From assembly GCA_900074885.1 (NCBI GenBank), contig FJUW01000004.1:1210225-1274224 (forward strand): a stretch of 64,000 bases of DNA, read 5' to 3'. This document shows positions 1 through 10,663 of this stretch, one piece after another. Both the position numbers and the translations under genes were made by a program. Origin of the DNA: Rhynchosporium graminicola. Lineage: Eukaryota; Ascomycota; Leotiomycetes; Helotiales; Ploettnerulaceae. Position 1 is the first letter of the stretch, and every line of letters begins with the position of its first letter. The notes under the pieces were generated by a model. It was given only the letters and a program-made list of their open reading frames with translations, was not told the DNA's origin and ran no database searches.

Positions 1-1412
1 CCCAGAGTAAATTAATTACTCATGACCTGCATAACATTCCATCCCTAACATTCGTTCCATGCCTTCTCTCAGACCAAGACCCCTCTTCCGAATGTAGCCG
101 TCACCAAGAGCCGACGAAGTGCGACTCACTAACTGCCTGCCTCCAATGCCGTCTCAGCCATCCCATCCATCCATCCATCCATCTATCATGTAGAAGCAAA
201 CTCTGACAAACCCGTACATTTCACTGGTGCCTGAAAACCGGCTAGATGAAGCGATACAGGTGCAGAGGAGACAGACTACGCAATGCTAGACCTTGACGTC
301 CAACGGGATATCTCCACCCCGGCCAGGTTCCATTCCTATGACAGCAGCGTGCATGGCTACGGGAAAATCGGACGGACAGCTTTTAGACGTCGTGTCTCGT
401 GTGTCTCTGACCTGAGCACCGTTCTACCGGCGTGGGTTCCTATTTTCCCGGTCGTCCGGATTATGCCTGCATCTACTCGTACACGCTGCCTTTCTTGCCT
501 CTTCAGGTGGAAGGGAAGGGGATGGCTTAATTGAGAAGGAGTCAGGTACAGCTCCTGCCATGTGAAGCACCTGTGGTTTTGTGCGAGACTGGACCACTTG
601 GCTTCCGGTGAGTACAGCTTCCTTCGCATCTTGGGACTAACTTTTTGAAGCCACCAGTCCATACTCCGGTCTCTAAAGAAATACAAAGGCAGTTTCAAGA
701 ACATCTCTCTTTTGTAACATTGCAACATCACGTTATCACGATATGGTTCTAGGACTCTTCTCTGGTGATGATCAACATCATGCTCGATGAAACTGCCACA
801 GGATTTCCTTCTTCGCTTCACCGGACACTACTGCGTCAGCCTCGGTGTGATCCTGTATACTCTGAGTATGTGAGTTACAATGCCTTATCATGAAACTGCG
901 TGGCTTCGGCATTCGGATCACAAGAAAGCAAGGAATGAGGAACAAGTTTATTAATTGTTACTGTCTTCATCATGTATCACTTTCTCTTCTCCTTGTGGTG
1001 ATATAACATCAGAGATCAGAGACGCGCAAATCCCTCGTCGTGATCTCATTTAGGCATCTCACTGAAAGTAACACCCTACATGTAATCTTCCCTGGTCCAT
1101 GCAGAGGGGATCTACTTATAAAACAACGAGTTCGTTAATACATAATGAATTGGCTATACACACATTACGCTACCTACTACACCATGATATCTACATGATA
1201 CCATTTCTCAGGAGAGAATATCGGAGTGGTTGACTTGCAGGAAGTCCTCGTTGTCGGTCACCAGTCTCAAAGATTGATCTTGCATGGATCCAGTGTATTC
1301 CGACGTTTTCAAGATGTATTGCATCCATTGTCGCAGTCTTCGTGCCATTTGCTGCCCTGCTATCGAGAGGGTTGGCCCCAATAACTGGCCAACTCTCGAC
1401 TCATTTCGAGCC
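1..1412. other. gene-free stretch with a CATC microsatellite
   Basis: No reading frame here begins with ATG and looks like a protein family. A CATC tetranucleotide run occupies 164-187. The segment 1208-1412 can be read on the minus strand as a helical peptide continuing past the stop of the next gene, so it may hold a missed 3' exon of that gene. Confidence 0.5.
164..187. repeat. CATC tetranucleotide microsatellite
   Basis: Five or so perfect CATC units followed by a CTATC variant. Simple sequence, no gene nearby. Confidence 0.9.
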
Positions 1413-2408
1413 TTACACGTTGGGAGACTCATTGTGTTCCACTTCCGTCAACTTTAGATCGTCCTCAGCTTTGATCTGGTCGTTACCTCCAGCAAGCTGT
1501 CCGTTCTGGTGATGTCCATCATAATGTGCCAGGTCTCGACTACTCCGGCTGTCTTCCTCCACCATCCGCAAGCTCAAATCTTGCTCGACAGCAGCCCGCT
1601 CCTCAATATCCGCCAAAACTCTCGCTTCGAGCTCCTTCAACTTATCCGCTCTCACCTGTAATTTCTCCATCTCGACATCCCAGACTTCTTGCTGTCTACG
1701 ACAAGCACTCTCCTCCCTACAATTAGCCTCTGCGAGCCAGCGATCAACTCGGTCTAGTGTATAAGTATCCTGGACCACACGGTCCCTGTCCAGAATTCTG
1801 GTGTTCGATTTGCGAGCTTCTTCGCTCTGTTCTATCTTGAAGAGTTCGAATTGCAGCTTTTCGATTTCCAAGCTGTCTTGTTGCGTTCGTATGATCGCTG
1901 CTCGCTTTAGCATCTCGGTCTCTGGGAGTCTCCTGGTAAGTTCCATTTGCTCGAGTTGTTCCTGTAGATCACGCTCCCTAACAGCAAGCTCGGCACGGTC
2001 CCTTTCGAGACACATCTTCTCACGTCTCAAGACCTCCATCATTTCTTCTTCTGTCCACTTTGACACCGTGAGCTCCAAGCGATCCTTGCACAACTGGTCC
2101 TTGTCAGGCTCGCGATGTTCCACATCCCTCTCCCCCATCTCCAGAAATTTTGTTACCACTCTAGACTTCTTGTGATTTCCTTCCGCTCGCTTCTGGGGAT
2201 TGACATCCTCTTCCTCGACTGTTGGCTCTACCTGCCATTTTAACATGGCTTGATCTTCTCTGGATCTACGGGCTTCCACTTCTTTTCTCATACCTTCTTG
2301 CATGTGCTTGAGATATGAAGTCGCGTCTGCTCTGGTGAGTCTGTAGAAGTAGACACCTGCATCGTTGACGTGCCATCTGGTGCCGCTGTTGGTTACTTTG
2401 AATGGCAT
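1413..2408 (-). CDS. orphan coiled-coil protein
   Basis: Single-exon frame of 331 aa. I take the ATG at 2408 (protein begins MPFKVTNSGTRW); the frame is open a few codons further but without ATG. Residues about 50-300 are very rich in Glu, Arg, Lys, Gln and Leu with heptad-like spacing (for example LEQMELTRRLPETEMLKR), which predicts long alpha-helical coiled coil. The first 40 residues are not charged and contain a Tyr-rich stretch (GVYFYRLTR). No catalytic or known domain is visible and I do not recognise the family. A second minus frame (1208-1432) overlaps the last codons and reads as a helical peptide, so a 3' intron or one-base shift could extend the protein. Probably a lineage-restricted gene; expression unknown. 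Confidence 0.6.
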   Translation of the reverse strand: MPFKVTNSGTRWHVNDAGVYFYRLTRADATSYLKHMQEGMRKEVEARRSREDQAMLKWQVEPTVEEEDVNPQKRAEGNHKKSRVVTKFLEMGERDVEHREPDKDQLCKDRLELTVSKWTEEEMMEVLRREKMCLERDRAELAVRERDLQEQLEQMELTRRLPETEMLKRAAIIRTQQDSLEIEKLQFELFKIEQSEEARKSNTRILDRDRVVQDTYTLDRVDRWLAEANCREESACRRQQEVWDVEMEKLQVRADKLKELEARVLADIEERAAVEQDLSLRMVEEDSRSSRDLAHYDGHHQNGQLAGGNDQIKAEDDLKLTEVEHNESPNV

Positions 2409-3125
2409 AGATTCCTTACGCAACTCGCTCGTTGTAGTGATGATTTGGAATGCTGGTATGAGGAGATCCTGAGTGTTGGTGGAAAATTATGAGACTGGAA
2501 GATTCTCAAGGTGGCAGACACTATAATAAATCATAAATCTCTGCTCCATAGTTGGTGCCAGTCATGCTATGTTTTTTATGGCACTGAAAAGCTTCGAGTA
2601 ACATTCTGATCATCTACCACGTCTGAAAAGTCCTACGATTCACGCGGTGCTTTAACAGCAGCTTTCGTGATAGCTGACGCTTGAGGCGTGGCAGATTCAT
2701 CTGTTGTAATTCTCAAAACCGGTTGCTGGTTCAAGTCAAATCAGTACTTTACCCCGGCTCCGATTCGAGGTCAAACCGATATGATTGGGCTTCACTCGAC
2801 CGTTGTTCTGGTTTGCAGGAAGTTACAAGACCTTGCAAGTCTCCTTGGGATTCCATACACTTTTGACATCAAAGATGATGACCCTCCTATCCTTGAACAT
2901 AAACATAAACATGATATCCTAAGCGCGGCTCAAACTCCCTCAGCTTCTCATCTCACACAAGCACGTGAAAACAGCACAAATCTAGCAGGCAAGAATTCTC
3001 TCTCTCTCTCTCCCCCCTCCGCCCNNNNNNNNNNNNNNNNNNNNNNNNNNNNNNNNNNNNNNNNNNNNNNNNNNNNNNNNNNNNNNNNNNNNNCCCCCCC
3101 GTCCCCCCACCGGAGATCCTTGAGG
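2409..3125. other. intergenic, contains assembly gap and CT/C tracts
   Basis: No supported gene. A CT run at about 2998-3012 and C tracts flank 69 undetermined bases (3025-3093). A plus-strand frame crossing the gap is an artefact of unknown bases. Confidence 0.7.
3025..3093. other. assembly gap (69 N)
   Basis: Run of N, preceded by a CT dinucleotide tract and C-rich DNA and followed by poly-C (3094 onward). Low-complexity pyrimidine DNA is a typical reason for a read break. True gap length may differ from 69. Confidence 0.98.
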
Positions 3126-3530
3126 TCACTCGCTCACTTCCTCCCCATTCCTCCCCTCCTTCACCCCCTCAGCCTTCAACCTATCCTCCATCTCCATCTC
3201 CACGATCCTCCTCACAATCTCCTTATACTTCTCCTCGTCATCAACCACAAAATAAACGTCTCCCTCTCTCAGACTAGCATCGAGGTTTTTCTCATCAAAG
3301 TCTGTCCATTGACTAGCCTCATCAAACGACACTAGACAGAGCTCGTTGAAGGCTTTCTCTATAGCGTAGCATACGCTGTTGATGGCGTGAAGTTGAGTCT
3401 GGATACTGGATACTTGGTCGACGATCTGGTGTATTTGGCCGTAGATGGTGCTCATCCTTGTTGTGATTTGCTCGGAGCGAGTGTGGCGCTTCAGGGTGGA
3501 TGACTTTGTGGCAGCGCTTGGGTGGGACAT
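3126..3530 (-). CDS. small orphan protein, intact copy A
   Basis: Single-exon frame of 134 aa from ATG at 3530 (MSHPSAATKSSTLKRH). Basic, Ser/Thr-rich N-terminus (1-30), a helical middle with Gln/Ile/Val heptads (about 30-70), and an acidic C-terminus ending in EEKYKEIVRRIVEMEMEDRL and a Lys/Glu tail. No signal peptide or membrane segment. I do not recognise the family. The strongest support for it being real is the related, broken copy at 4472-4890 in the same orientation, whose last 45 codons match this C-terminus residue by residue with conservative changes. The stop lies only 32 bases from the assembly gap. Confidence 0.6.
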   Translation of the reverse strand: MSHPSAATKSSTLKRHTRSEQITTRMSTIYGQIHQIVDQVSSIQTQLHAINSVCYAIEKAFNELCLVSFDEASQWTDFDEKNLDASLREGDVYFVVDDEEKYKEIVRRIVEMEMEDRLKAEGVKEGRNGEEVSE

Positions 3531-4471
3531 GATTGGGTTGTGATTTGTTTATCTGGCTGACTTCTGGTTCTGCTGGGGATATGTGGTGGGATAGTTGAAT
3601 AGATCGTGAATGTCGTTGCGGTTGCTAATTTGAATCGAGAAGTGGTAACCTATTATGTATCAGAGGAGCTGGGCTTTTTTTTCGGTGCAACTGGTAAGGA
3701 TGAATCACAATACGCTGTCTTAGACACATAGGATTCAAAGTATTCAGAGGGTTATTCAGGAACTGCTTTCTGCTTTGACGACCAGTCATTTGATTTTGAC
3801 ACCGAGGTATTTCATATGCGAGGAATGTGTCACTCGTGAAGCAAACTTACGAAAAACAAAAACTCATCATAGCTTGCATCATGAGTGTCACATAGTAGAC
3901 TCTGCCTGCCTACAACGCGAAATGCTGATTGATAATCACAAACATGTTAACTCTCAAGGTGTCAAGGTAGCTTCGTGCCATTCTCTATATGCTCACAGAT
4001 ATCAATATAGCAAGCACGCTACTAACCAATACTTTTCACGATTTGAGTAGTGTTAAAACTCAGTATAAGCCTATTCAGGATTGACATTAATGACTTCTCA
4101 AGGGACAAAACGACACAAAATTCCCGCTTTGTAATTGATATCAGTCATGCTATACTATGAACTAAACTTAATAGCTGCGAATAACGTTTGGTGTACAGCC
4201 CTATCTCGAAAAGTCTAGAGAACCACACAGTTGTGGACAGCACTCATGTATTCAAGACGACAGATTCTTATCAAATACAACGCAATAGTTGCCGTTCTCA
4301 AGAGTCATCACCAGAATCACATGAGAGTCTCAAGGTCTCGCAAGATCGGAATGTACTATCAAAATGAAGAAATCTAGCCCTCGCTTACACACAAACTAGT
4401 AGCTTCCTCCTATACTGATTTCGAGACTCTGTCTCAATTTCACTATGAGTGATACAACGAGCCACAAATAT
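3531..4471. other. intergenic between the two orphan copies
   Basis: No supported gene. Moderately AT-rich; the short frame at 3775-4050 on the plus strand shows no family features. Confidence 0.6.
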
Positions 4472-4890
4472 CTACCAGCGGAGACCACCTCGAATGTTCA
4501 TCGCTTCGAATATTATAAACTTTGATGAATCCATGGGCGCCTCTTCACCTCTTTTGCCTTCTTCCTCCGCCCACTTAGCTTCCCAGTATTCCTCCATGTT
4601 CATCCCGAGGATTGCACTTATTATCTTCGTATACTTCTCGTTACCAATGATGGCGACCCACTCGCCCTCCAGCTTAGCATTGGCGTCATATTCGGATACA
4701 GACATAGATTCAAATTTAAATGTGATATCAGGAAATCAGGCAATGAATCAGTGTAGTCACTCGAATCGCAAGGAGGTCCATATTTCTCATCACAGCCGAG
4801 TCTGCCTTCTTAGACGAGACTCGTCGAAGGCTTTTCCCGCCCCCTCCGCCGGAGAAGGGATAGACTGGTTTTATTTGAGCTGGACATGAT
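4472..4890 (-). pseudogene. decayed copy B of the small orphan gene
   Basis: Three minus-strand frames in succession match parts of copy A (3126-3530). The start at 4890 (MSSSNKTSLSLL) parallels the N-terminus and runs into a stop after 25 codons; a second frame around 4730-4800 ends in LIHCLIS, paralleling NELCLVS of copy A; a third frame from about 4738 to 4472 (FPDITFKFES, then EGEWVAIIGNEKYTKIIS) parallels the C-terminal half, including the Lys/Glu-rich tail. About 25 codons of the middle are missing. Several frame changes and a stop make an intact product unlikely; tiny introns could explain some breaks but none has good splice sites. The last 77 codons are still open and could be read as a short protein. 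Confidence 0.55.
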
Positions 4891-5948
4891 TGATTCTGAT
4901 GAGTTCCGGTGTCTAAGGGTGGTGAATCGAGAAACCCTCTATATAAGTGTAATTGTAATCGTTGAAAATATGGCAGGCAGTGTAGCCTAATATGAACACA
5001 CAGCGATAATTCTACTTTCTCTGATGCTTTAAAAGGATAGATCACGATATGCTATCCTAATGACTCTTGTTGCAAACAATAATTAAGAAACACCTGCTGG
5101 AATTTGCAGCGCGAAACCTGTAACCACCAGGCCATCATTCTCAAGCAAAGAAGCACATTGGACGGCGCTAACAGCAAAATATGATAAAGGTATTGATAAT
5201 GAGCTCGTGCTAAATAAAGGTCATGGCCATGAATGTGATCGAACATCTCGTCTACTTCCTACCTCTTCATGTACGCAGATAATCGCACGAACACGTATCT
5301 AGCAGGTTACTAGCAAGTGCTTAAACCAAGAGGGACAATCACCGGACTCCTCCCAATCTTGGCCCTGCGATTTATCAAAACACGTGAAAGTGAACTTGAA
5401 TCCTTGCGAACAAGTAAATTTCGCTGAACGAACGACCTATGGCCAAATGACCAAGACAATGCCATTCCTCCACAAGGAGCCTCAAGGGGAAATCATTTGC
5501 CCAAAGAAGGATCCGGCATGAGCTCTAGTCAATCCCTCTTCTAAAAACTATAATTGTACTGAAAAGAAAAGCGCGGACACTTCTACTATTGCGAAGGGAC
5601 CGGGTATGTTAGTACAACAACCACGTAAATTGTGGGGACGAAACGAAGGAATATGTTGGTGTAACCAATGCAATGAAATAACCCATATACTCTACTATCA
5701 CACAAAGCTAGGGAAGCTACTAGTGCGTTACTCTCTGCCTATTTCAGGTTTTCTCTCCGTCGTGACCATTCAAGCGAGGATACTCGTCGGCTTGGAAGTC
5801 ATTGGGAAATTTAATAATTTTGTTTAGAAGTTTACGGCCATCTGGAGAAAAGCACGCTCGTCTGACTACGCAATGTAAGCGGTAATGCTTAATGAAAAAT
5901 GTGGAATACAAAGTAAAAATTTCTTGAAAGATATGCAACGCAAGCGCA
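4891..5948. other. intergenic, nothing recognised
   Basis: About 1.06 kb without a supported gene. A CACGTG E-box-like hexamer occurs near 5382. Confidence 0.6.
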
Positions 5949-7485
5949 TCAAAATCCCATAGCCCTTTTCAACATCAATACTTCATGCTTTGTAACAAAC
6001 ACCCCCTTGCTCTCTTGGCCCGTCCCCAAGCCTTCTCCTTCACCTTTGCCATCACCACCAATACCAACTTCCAGCGCATCTACCAAGTCTCTAACCTTTG
6101 CCATCTCCCACTCGCCGCCGTGGGTTGTCCAAAATACGCGCTTGATACCTACGGCATGCATGGCACTGACGCAGCGATAGCATGGTCTCGAGGCACGAAT
6201 CTCAGGCTGAGGAAAGGGCTCTGGTTTGGTCTTAGAAGCACAAAGGGACGTCGAACGCGATTGAGATGACAATTCGTCGTGGAGAGATGTTGGAGCTGAC
6301 TTTGATGGAATCGGAGATGGTGGTGATAGCTCAGATTCCTCGCTGCGATCGTGTTTCTTTGAAGTTTTCTGTTCAGTTCCAAGACGGGCGACGTAGAGAT
6401 CCGAGCCTTTGAGACGGAGATCTTTGGTCCGCTCGGCTATGGTCGCCTTACCAGAGGATTTGTTCTTGGTTATTAAAATCTGCTGCGGCTTGGTAGGAAT
6501 AGAGGGGTTTTTCGCAGTCTGTAAAGTATTAAGAAGACTTCATGACTTTTGTGAGCGGCTTACCTTTGCCTTGGATTGGCGTGAGAGTATTAAATCGTCG
6601 TCTGAGCTAGATGATTCCGAGTCTACTATGGACACACCCTTTCTGATAGTGGATTGCGGTTCCGAGCCGCGCTTATGTGCATAGTGTTGTTGTTGAGCCT
6701 TGTGATGATAGGCAGCCCCGTACTGATACCCATTCTGATAGAGATGCGAAGGTTTCTTCTTCAATCGCTGTTTCTCTGCACTTTTCCATGTGTTCGCCGG
6801 CACGTTCTCGTTCACTACCTTGTTGTGAAACCCGTTGTCCTCCTCCTTGACGTTGGCCACGTTGCCAGTTTCCTGCAGACACTGATTGAGATGTAGCTGG
6901 TTCAAATGACGACTTTTGAATGGAGAACTCGCCACTGTAGGCCTGGACAGTGCCTGCTGATGCAACGGCATCCTCGCAAACGGCTTTTGCGTACGCTTTG
7001 AGGCCACGTGCTCGGGCTTTCCGTTTTTTAGAATCACCCTGTAACCTGAAGCATGGTTTAACGAAGCACTTCGTGGAGCGAGCCGAGGTCTGAGAAGACT
7101 GGGTGCCGGAAGAGAGGGATAGAGCGCTCTGAATTGCCATCATTTCGGAGTGCATACTCAGAGCAATATTGGCATTGTGGCCGTAGCCCGTGGACTCGAA
7201 CGGAGTGAAAGTACGCTCGTCCGGCTTATTCTCCTTCTTTGACTTATTTTTCGGCTTAGACTTCAGACGCTGCTTCAGCTCGGCAATAGCTGGGCCGTCC
7301 AATGATGCTGAAGGCAAAATACCACTCTTAAGAGCACCCCCGTCGAAGCCTGGACGGTAGGTATTGAAGCCTTGACCGATGACCTTACCACCACGAACAA
7401 TGATAGCACCATGGCGGTAGTGAAGGGGTGAGAGGTTGGCCTGGGCCAAGCAGAGGGACAAGTGAGTGTCATTCTTTGGAGACAT
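5949..7485 (-). CDS. cytidine/deoxycytidylate deaminase-fold protein with very long insert
   Basis: Three exons: 6819-7485, 6564-6775, 5949-6518 (introns of 43 and 45 nt), giving 482 aa in phase. The N-terminal part (about 15-50, LSPLHYRHGAIIVRGGKVIG) is the first strand pair of the CDA fold. The zinc/catalytic motif is HSEMMAIQSAL at 112-122 (H112, E114; Ser in place of the usual Ala). The second zinc motif, PCYRC (C406, C409), follows about 290 residues later, whereas in cytidine, dCMP and tRNA adenosine deaminases the two motifs are usually about 30 apart. The insert is Ser/Gln/Lys-rich, includes an acidic SESSSSDDD stretch, and looks disordered. The fold predicts zinc-dependent base or nucleotide deamination; substrate cannot be read from sequence. 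Tail-to-head with RSC7, same strand. Confidence 0.82.
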
Positions 7486-7938
7486 TTTTGATTTTGGTGG
7501 ATGATTTTAGGACGGGAAGTCTTGGATCGAGTTAAGTTTTCGAGATTGGGATTTTGGTCGCGAGGACGTAGATAGCTGTATCAAAATTTCAAATGGTTGT
7601 GTGGGCTTCTGTGGACTGTGTGTGGTGGGTGATTGTTAGATGAGAGGTCCAACTGCAATGGAAGTCTAGATTCGTCGTTCGCTTATCCTGCACTAGTACA
7701 TTTTTGAATGGGAAATGTCGGGAAGGAGCAAGCGATCCACGCAAAAGGCGACATGGGAAGAGACAAACGAGCTATTGTACAGTAGAGAACAGCATATTTA
7801 TGATTCTTGTCATTATTTCTACTAAAGCCAGTCTAACTTGTAGCCAGAAAATACTCCAAAGGAACGCCAAATTGAGTCACTGCCATGTGATCATACCATT
7901 ACTCCTGTTGTACACCCAGACCAAGCCATATTCCCAGC

Positions 7939-9478
7939 CTAAACAACCCCTTTGTCAATGATTGGCGCCCGTCTATGACCAGACTGACTTTCGGATCCCC
8001 ATTTATTCTTCCATTGCATCTCTTTTTCTAAAGCCTCTTCGAGAGCCAGACGACACTCCTCGGGAAGCTCAGCCTTGATGTCATCGGAAATACCGGAGAT
8101 GCCATTCAAACCAAGGTCGTAGTAGTCACCATCAGGACCGGGTATTCCAAAGGTCGAGGCAGGAGCAGATTCATAGACAGTATCAACGATCAAGTAGTTC
8201 TTGGAGTATATCGGCTTCACAGGTGGGAAGATGCTTTGCTCTGCCTGCTCCTGATCGTGACCATTTCTCAATTCCTCGGCCGCTGCCTTGTTATCGTCAA
8301 TCTGCTCCCATCTAGCGTGCGTGGGCTGCATTGTCTTGGGGAAATGCATGATGTTGGTATGAGGATCATAAATTCCACCAAGAGTCTGTCGACGAACAGC
8401 ACCAAGGGCAGCATTGAATCGACTGCACTCAAATTAGCACCTCCCAATTTTGATTCTTCATGTAGACGTACCTTGCCTCTCGAGCATGTTCCAACATCCA
8501 ATTGACATCATTAATCATGACTTTCCTCTTGGCTCCAATGATTGGCTTACCAGTCTGTAGCGGAACAGAAGGAACACCGTTGTGATAAACAGAACTTGCT
8601 CCGTGCCATGCTACGTACTGGTTCTTGTTGTAGACCTCGCCTGGCGTGTATATGTCATTCGGATCTGCTAAAGCTCCTTCTACCACACCCTCAGATCGGA
8701 ACTTTGCAACCTCGTAGTCGTCGATGATTCTCTTGCCACCAACAATGATCTGGGCCCCAAATTCGCGAAACACCGACCGAGCAGTACATATTCCGATAGC
8801 ACGACCCTTGTAGGAGTGTGGAATGAGTTCACGATCGATCAAGTCGCGCTTCTCTTCCTCGTTTATGATGATCTTGTAAAGCCGTTTGTGTTTTGTGAAG
8901 AAGAGATAGCTGTCCCGAAAGCCAACGCATCTTGCGGGCTCGGTAGACAACATGTATAACCGCTCCCCCTTGTTGAGAATGGTAAACGTTCTGCAACGGT
9001 ATTCACGGCCCCCTTGCAGGTTACCCATCTTATCAACCTTGGTTTCTCCCTCTGGATCTTCTGGCAGGTCGAGCTCGTCATCGATGACATCCATCATGTT
9101 CCCATCTTTGTCGATTGGTTGTTGCGTAACGTGCGATGGTCCACCTCCCCTCTTTCCCCATCTCCCTCCGCCTCTACCAAATCCACCACCTCGACCGCGT
9201 CCTCTCCTTGGTGTTCCTGTTTCGGACTGATTCTCGGGTTCTTGCGCGTCCCAATCTGCAGGTCGATTTTTCGGCGGTCTTCCTAGTCTCTTCTTACGAA
9301 ACACAGGTTCGGGGGCAGGGGTCGAATGGACCTCTTCAGCATCTGATTCAGCTGCGGGGGTTCCGTCCTCAGCATTGTCGTCTTCGCCATCTTGTTGGCT
9401 CGCAGCATCTGATTCGAAAGCATCTGGCATTTGCTCGTCTTCGCCGTCGTCATATTGCGGAGTGTTCTCTAAGGCCAT
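7939..9478 (-). CDS. RSC7: chromatin remodelling complex RSC subunit Rsc7/Swp82
   Basis: Exons 8472-9478 and 7939-8422 (intron 8423-8471) give 496 aa. The first 70 residues are acidic and disordered (DDGEDEQMPDAFESDAASQ), followed by an AT-hook-like RLGRPPKNRP and an RGRGRGGGFGRGGG segment that may bind nucleic acid. From about 145 the conserved Rsc7/Swp82 region begins (YRCRTFTILNKGERLYML, then SYLFFTKHKRLYKII and HGASSVYHNGVPSVPLQTG), through SRFNAALGAVRRQTLGGIYD across the intron. In yeast this protein (Npl6) is part of a RSC accessory module that remodels nucleosomes in the nucleus. I start at ATG 9478; another ATG at 9582 opens a 33-codon frame that ends two bases before it and may be a lost N-terminal exon or an upstream ORF. 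Confidence 0.9.
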
Positions 9479-9480
9479 TG

Positions 9481-9582
9481 TCAGTTGTCTACAACCAATG
9501 CGCCGGGGAATCTGCAGCAAGATAGCTTACTCAAAGCTGCTGCTGCGTTTTTCGCCGCGGCTCTACCCGGGCGTCTGCCCAT
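9481..9582 (-). other. upstream ORF or unspliced first exon of RSC7
   Basis: ATG at 9582 opens 33 codons (MGRRPGRAAAKNAAAALSKL...) and stops two bases before the RSC7 start codon chosen here. A good donor (GTAAGC at 9530) and acceptors (CTGCAG, TTGTAG) exist, but no combination joins in frame to the RSC7 reading frame; one missing base would allow it. Confidence 0.4.
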
Positions 9583-10633
9583 TTTAGGCTTATTTGGAAG
9601 GTTTTGATGGTTGCGGTTGGTGATTTCTGCAGCCCGTGAACAAATTTGTTGCGCGGTCTTGGTTTCTCCAGAGAGACGCGATTGAGGCTGGCTTCAAAAA
9701 TCACTAGTCCTAATACTCACTAGTCAAACATCTCGCTAATCTGCCTTCCTGGAAGCTGAGGTTCTCGGTCTGCTCTCACACAGATACTCCCCCCAAGCTA
9801 CTGTACCAAAGATGCTGACGACGACTACAATGGGATCTTCCGGATGCGCCGAAACACTATCCATGTCTACACATCTTACTTCGGGGAATCGAGGGCCATA
9901 CCTCTGGCTAAAGTAGTCTGCAACTCCTGATCATCAACTTAGCATCTATCACATGCGATTCGAATTCATAACAAAGCAAAAACAAAGCATGGCTGGCTGA
10001 AAGCAAGATTCCGGTTCCCAGGTGGTCAGAAGTGATCACAATAATGAAATACAGGATGTTGCAGCTCGGATCTTGGCCTATCCTGTGACGATGAGTAGGC
10101 GCACTGATTCAAGTTATCAAGTCTCAGTTGGTTGGAGTAATATCACACCGCGAGTGAGAAAGAAGCAGAGTGATTAGCAGACACAGGCGTTCAATATATT
10201 TCAATGTTGTACTCGAAAGCTACCATGATTGTAGGAGAGTCTAGGAGTATTAGTACTAGAGTCAGCCATTGGAGCTGAAAACGTTACCTCCTCAGTTCGG
10301 AATCGTATATTGGTCATACTCTTTCACATCGATGGAGCTTAGTAGTCGCCTGCCTACCATATAGCATTAGTCGAGAGAGGTTGAAGTCAAGATGAGAGAG
10401 CGGCACAAAGGTATCAAGCGCCGTCTCACTGCACTTCGTGTCATGTTGCAGGTTACATTCTCAAGTCTTAGGTCAGCTCCTCTACATATCTGATGCTGGG
10501 AATTGGCAAATGATTCGTGATGAGAGCTGAGATGCAGCACTTCGTTATTGTACTACTTGAGTCTGGTCAGCTTAACACACCTCAGGCCGGCCTGACCTGA
10601 GTCTAGGTACAGTAAGTAGCTGTGTGACCAGTG

Positions 10634-10663
10634 ACCACTCCACTCCACTCCACTCCACTCCAC
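10634..10663. repeat. CCACT pentanucleotide microsatellite
   Basis: About six near-perfect units of CCACT in the long SCH9 upstream region. Confidence 0.85.

Noticed and set aside
357..821. 154-codon minus-strand frame
   Set aside because: Starts at GTG, not ATG; no motif, no splice context, composition like non-coding DNA.
6540..7037. Frameshift in the deaminase gene
   Set aside because: At first two overlapping frames suggested a broken gene, but a 43-nt intron (6776-6818) joins them in phase.
8952..9525. Plus-strand frames over RSC7
   Set aside because: Antisense shadows of the Gly/Arg-rich RSC7 coding sequence.
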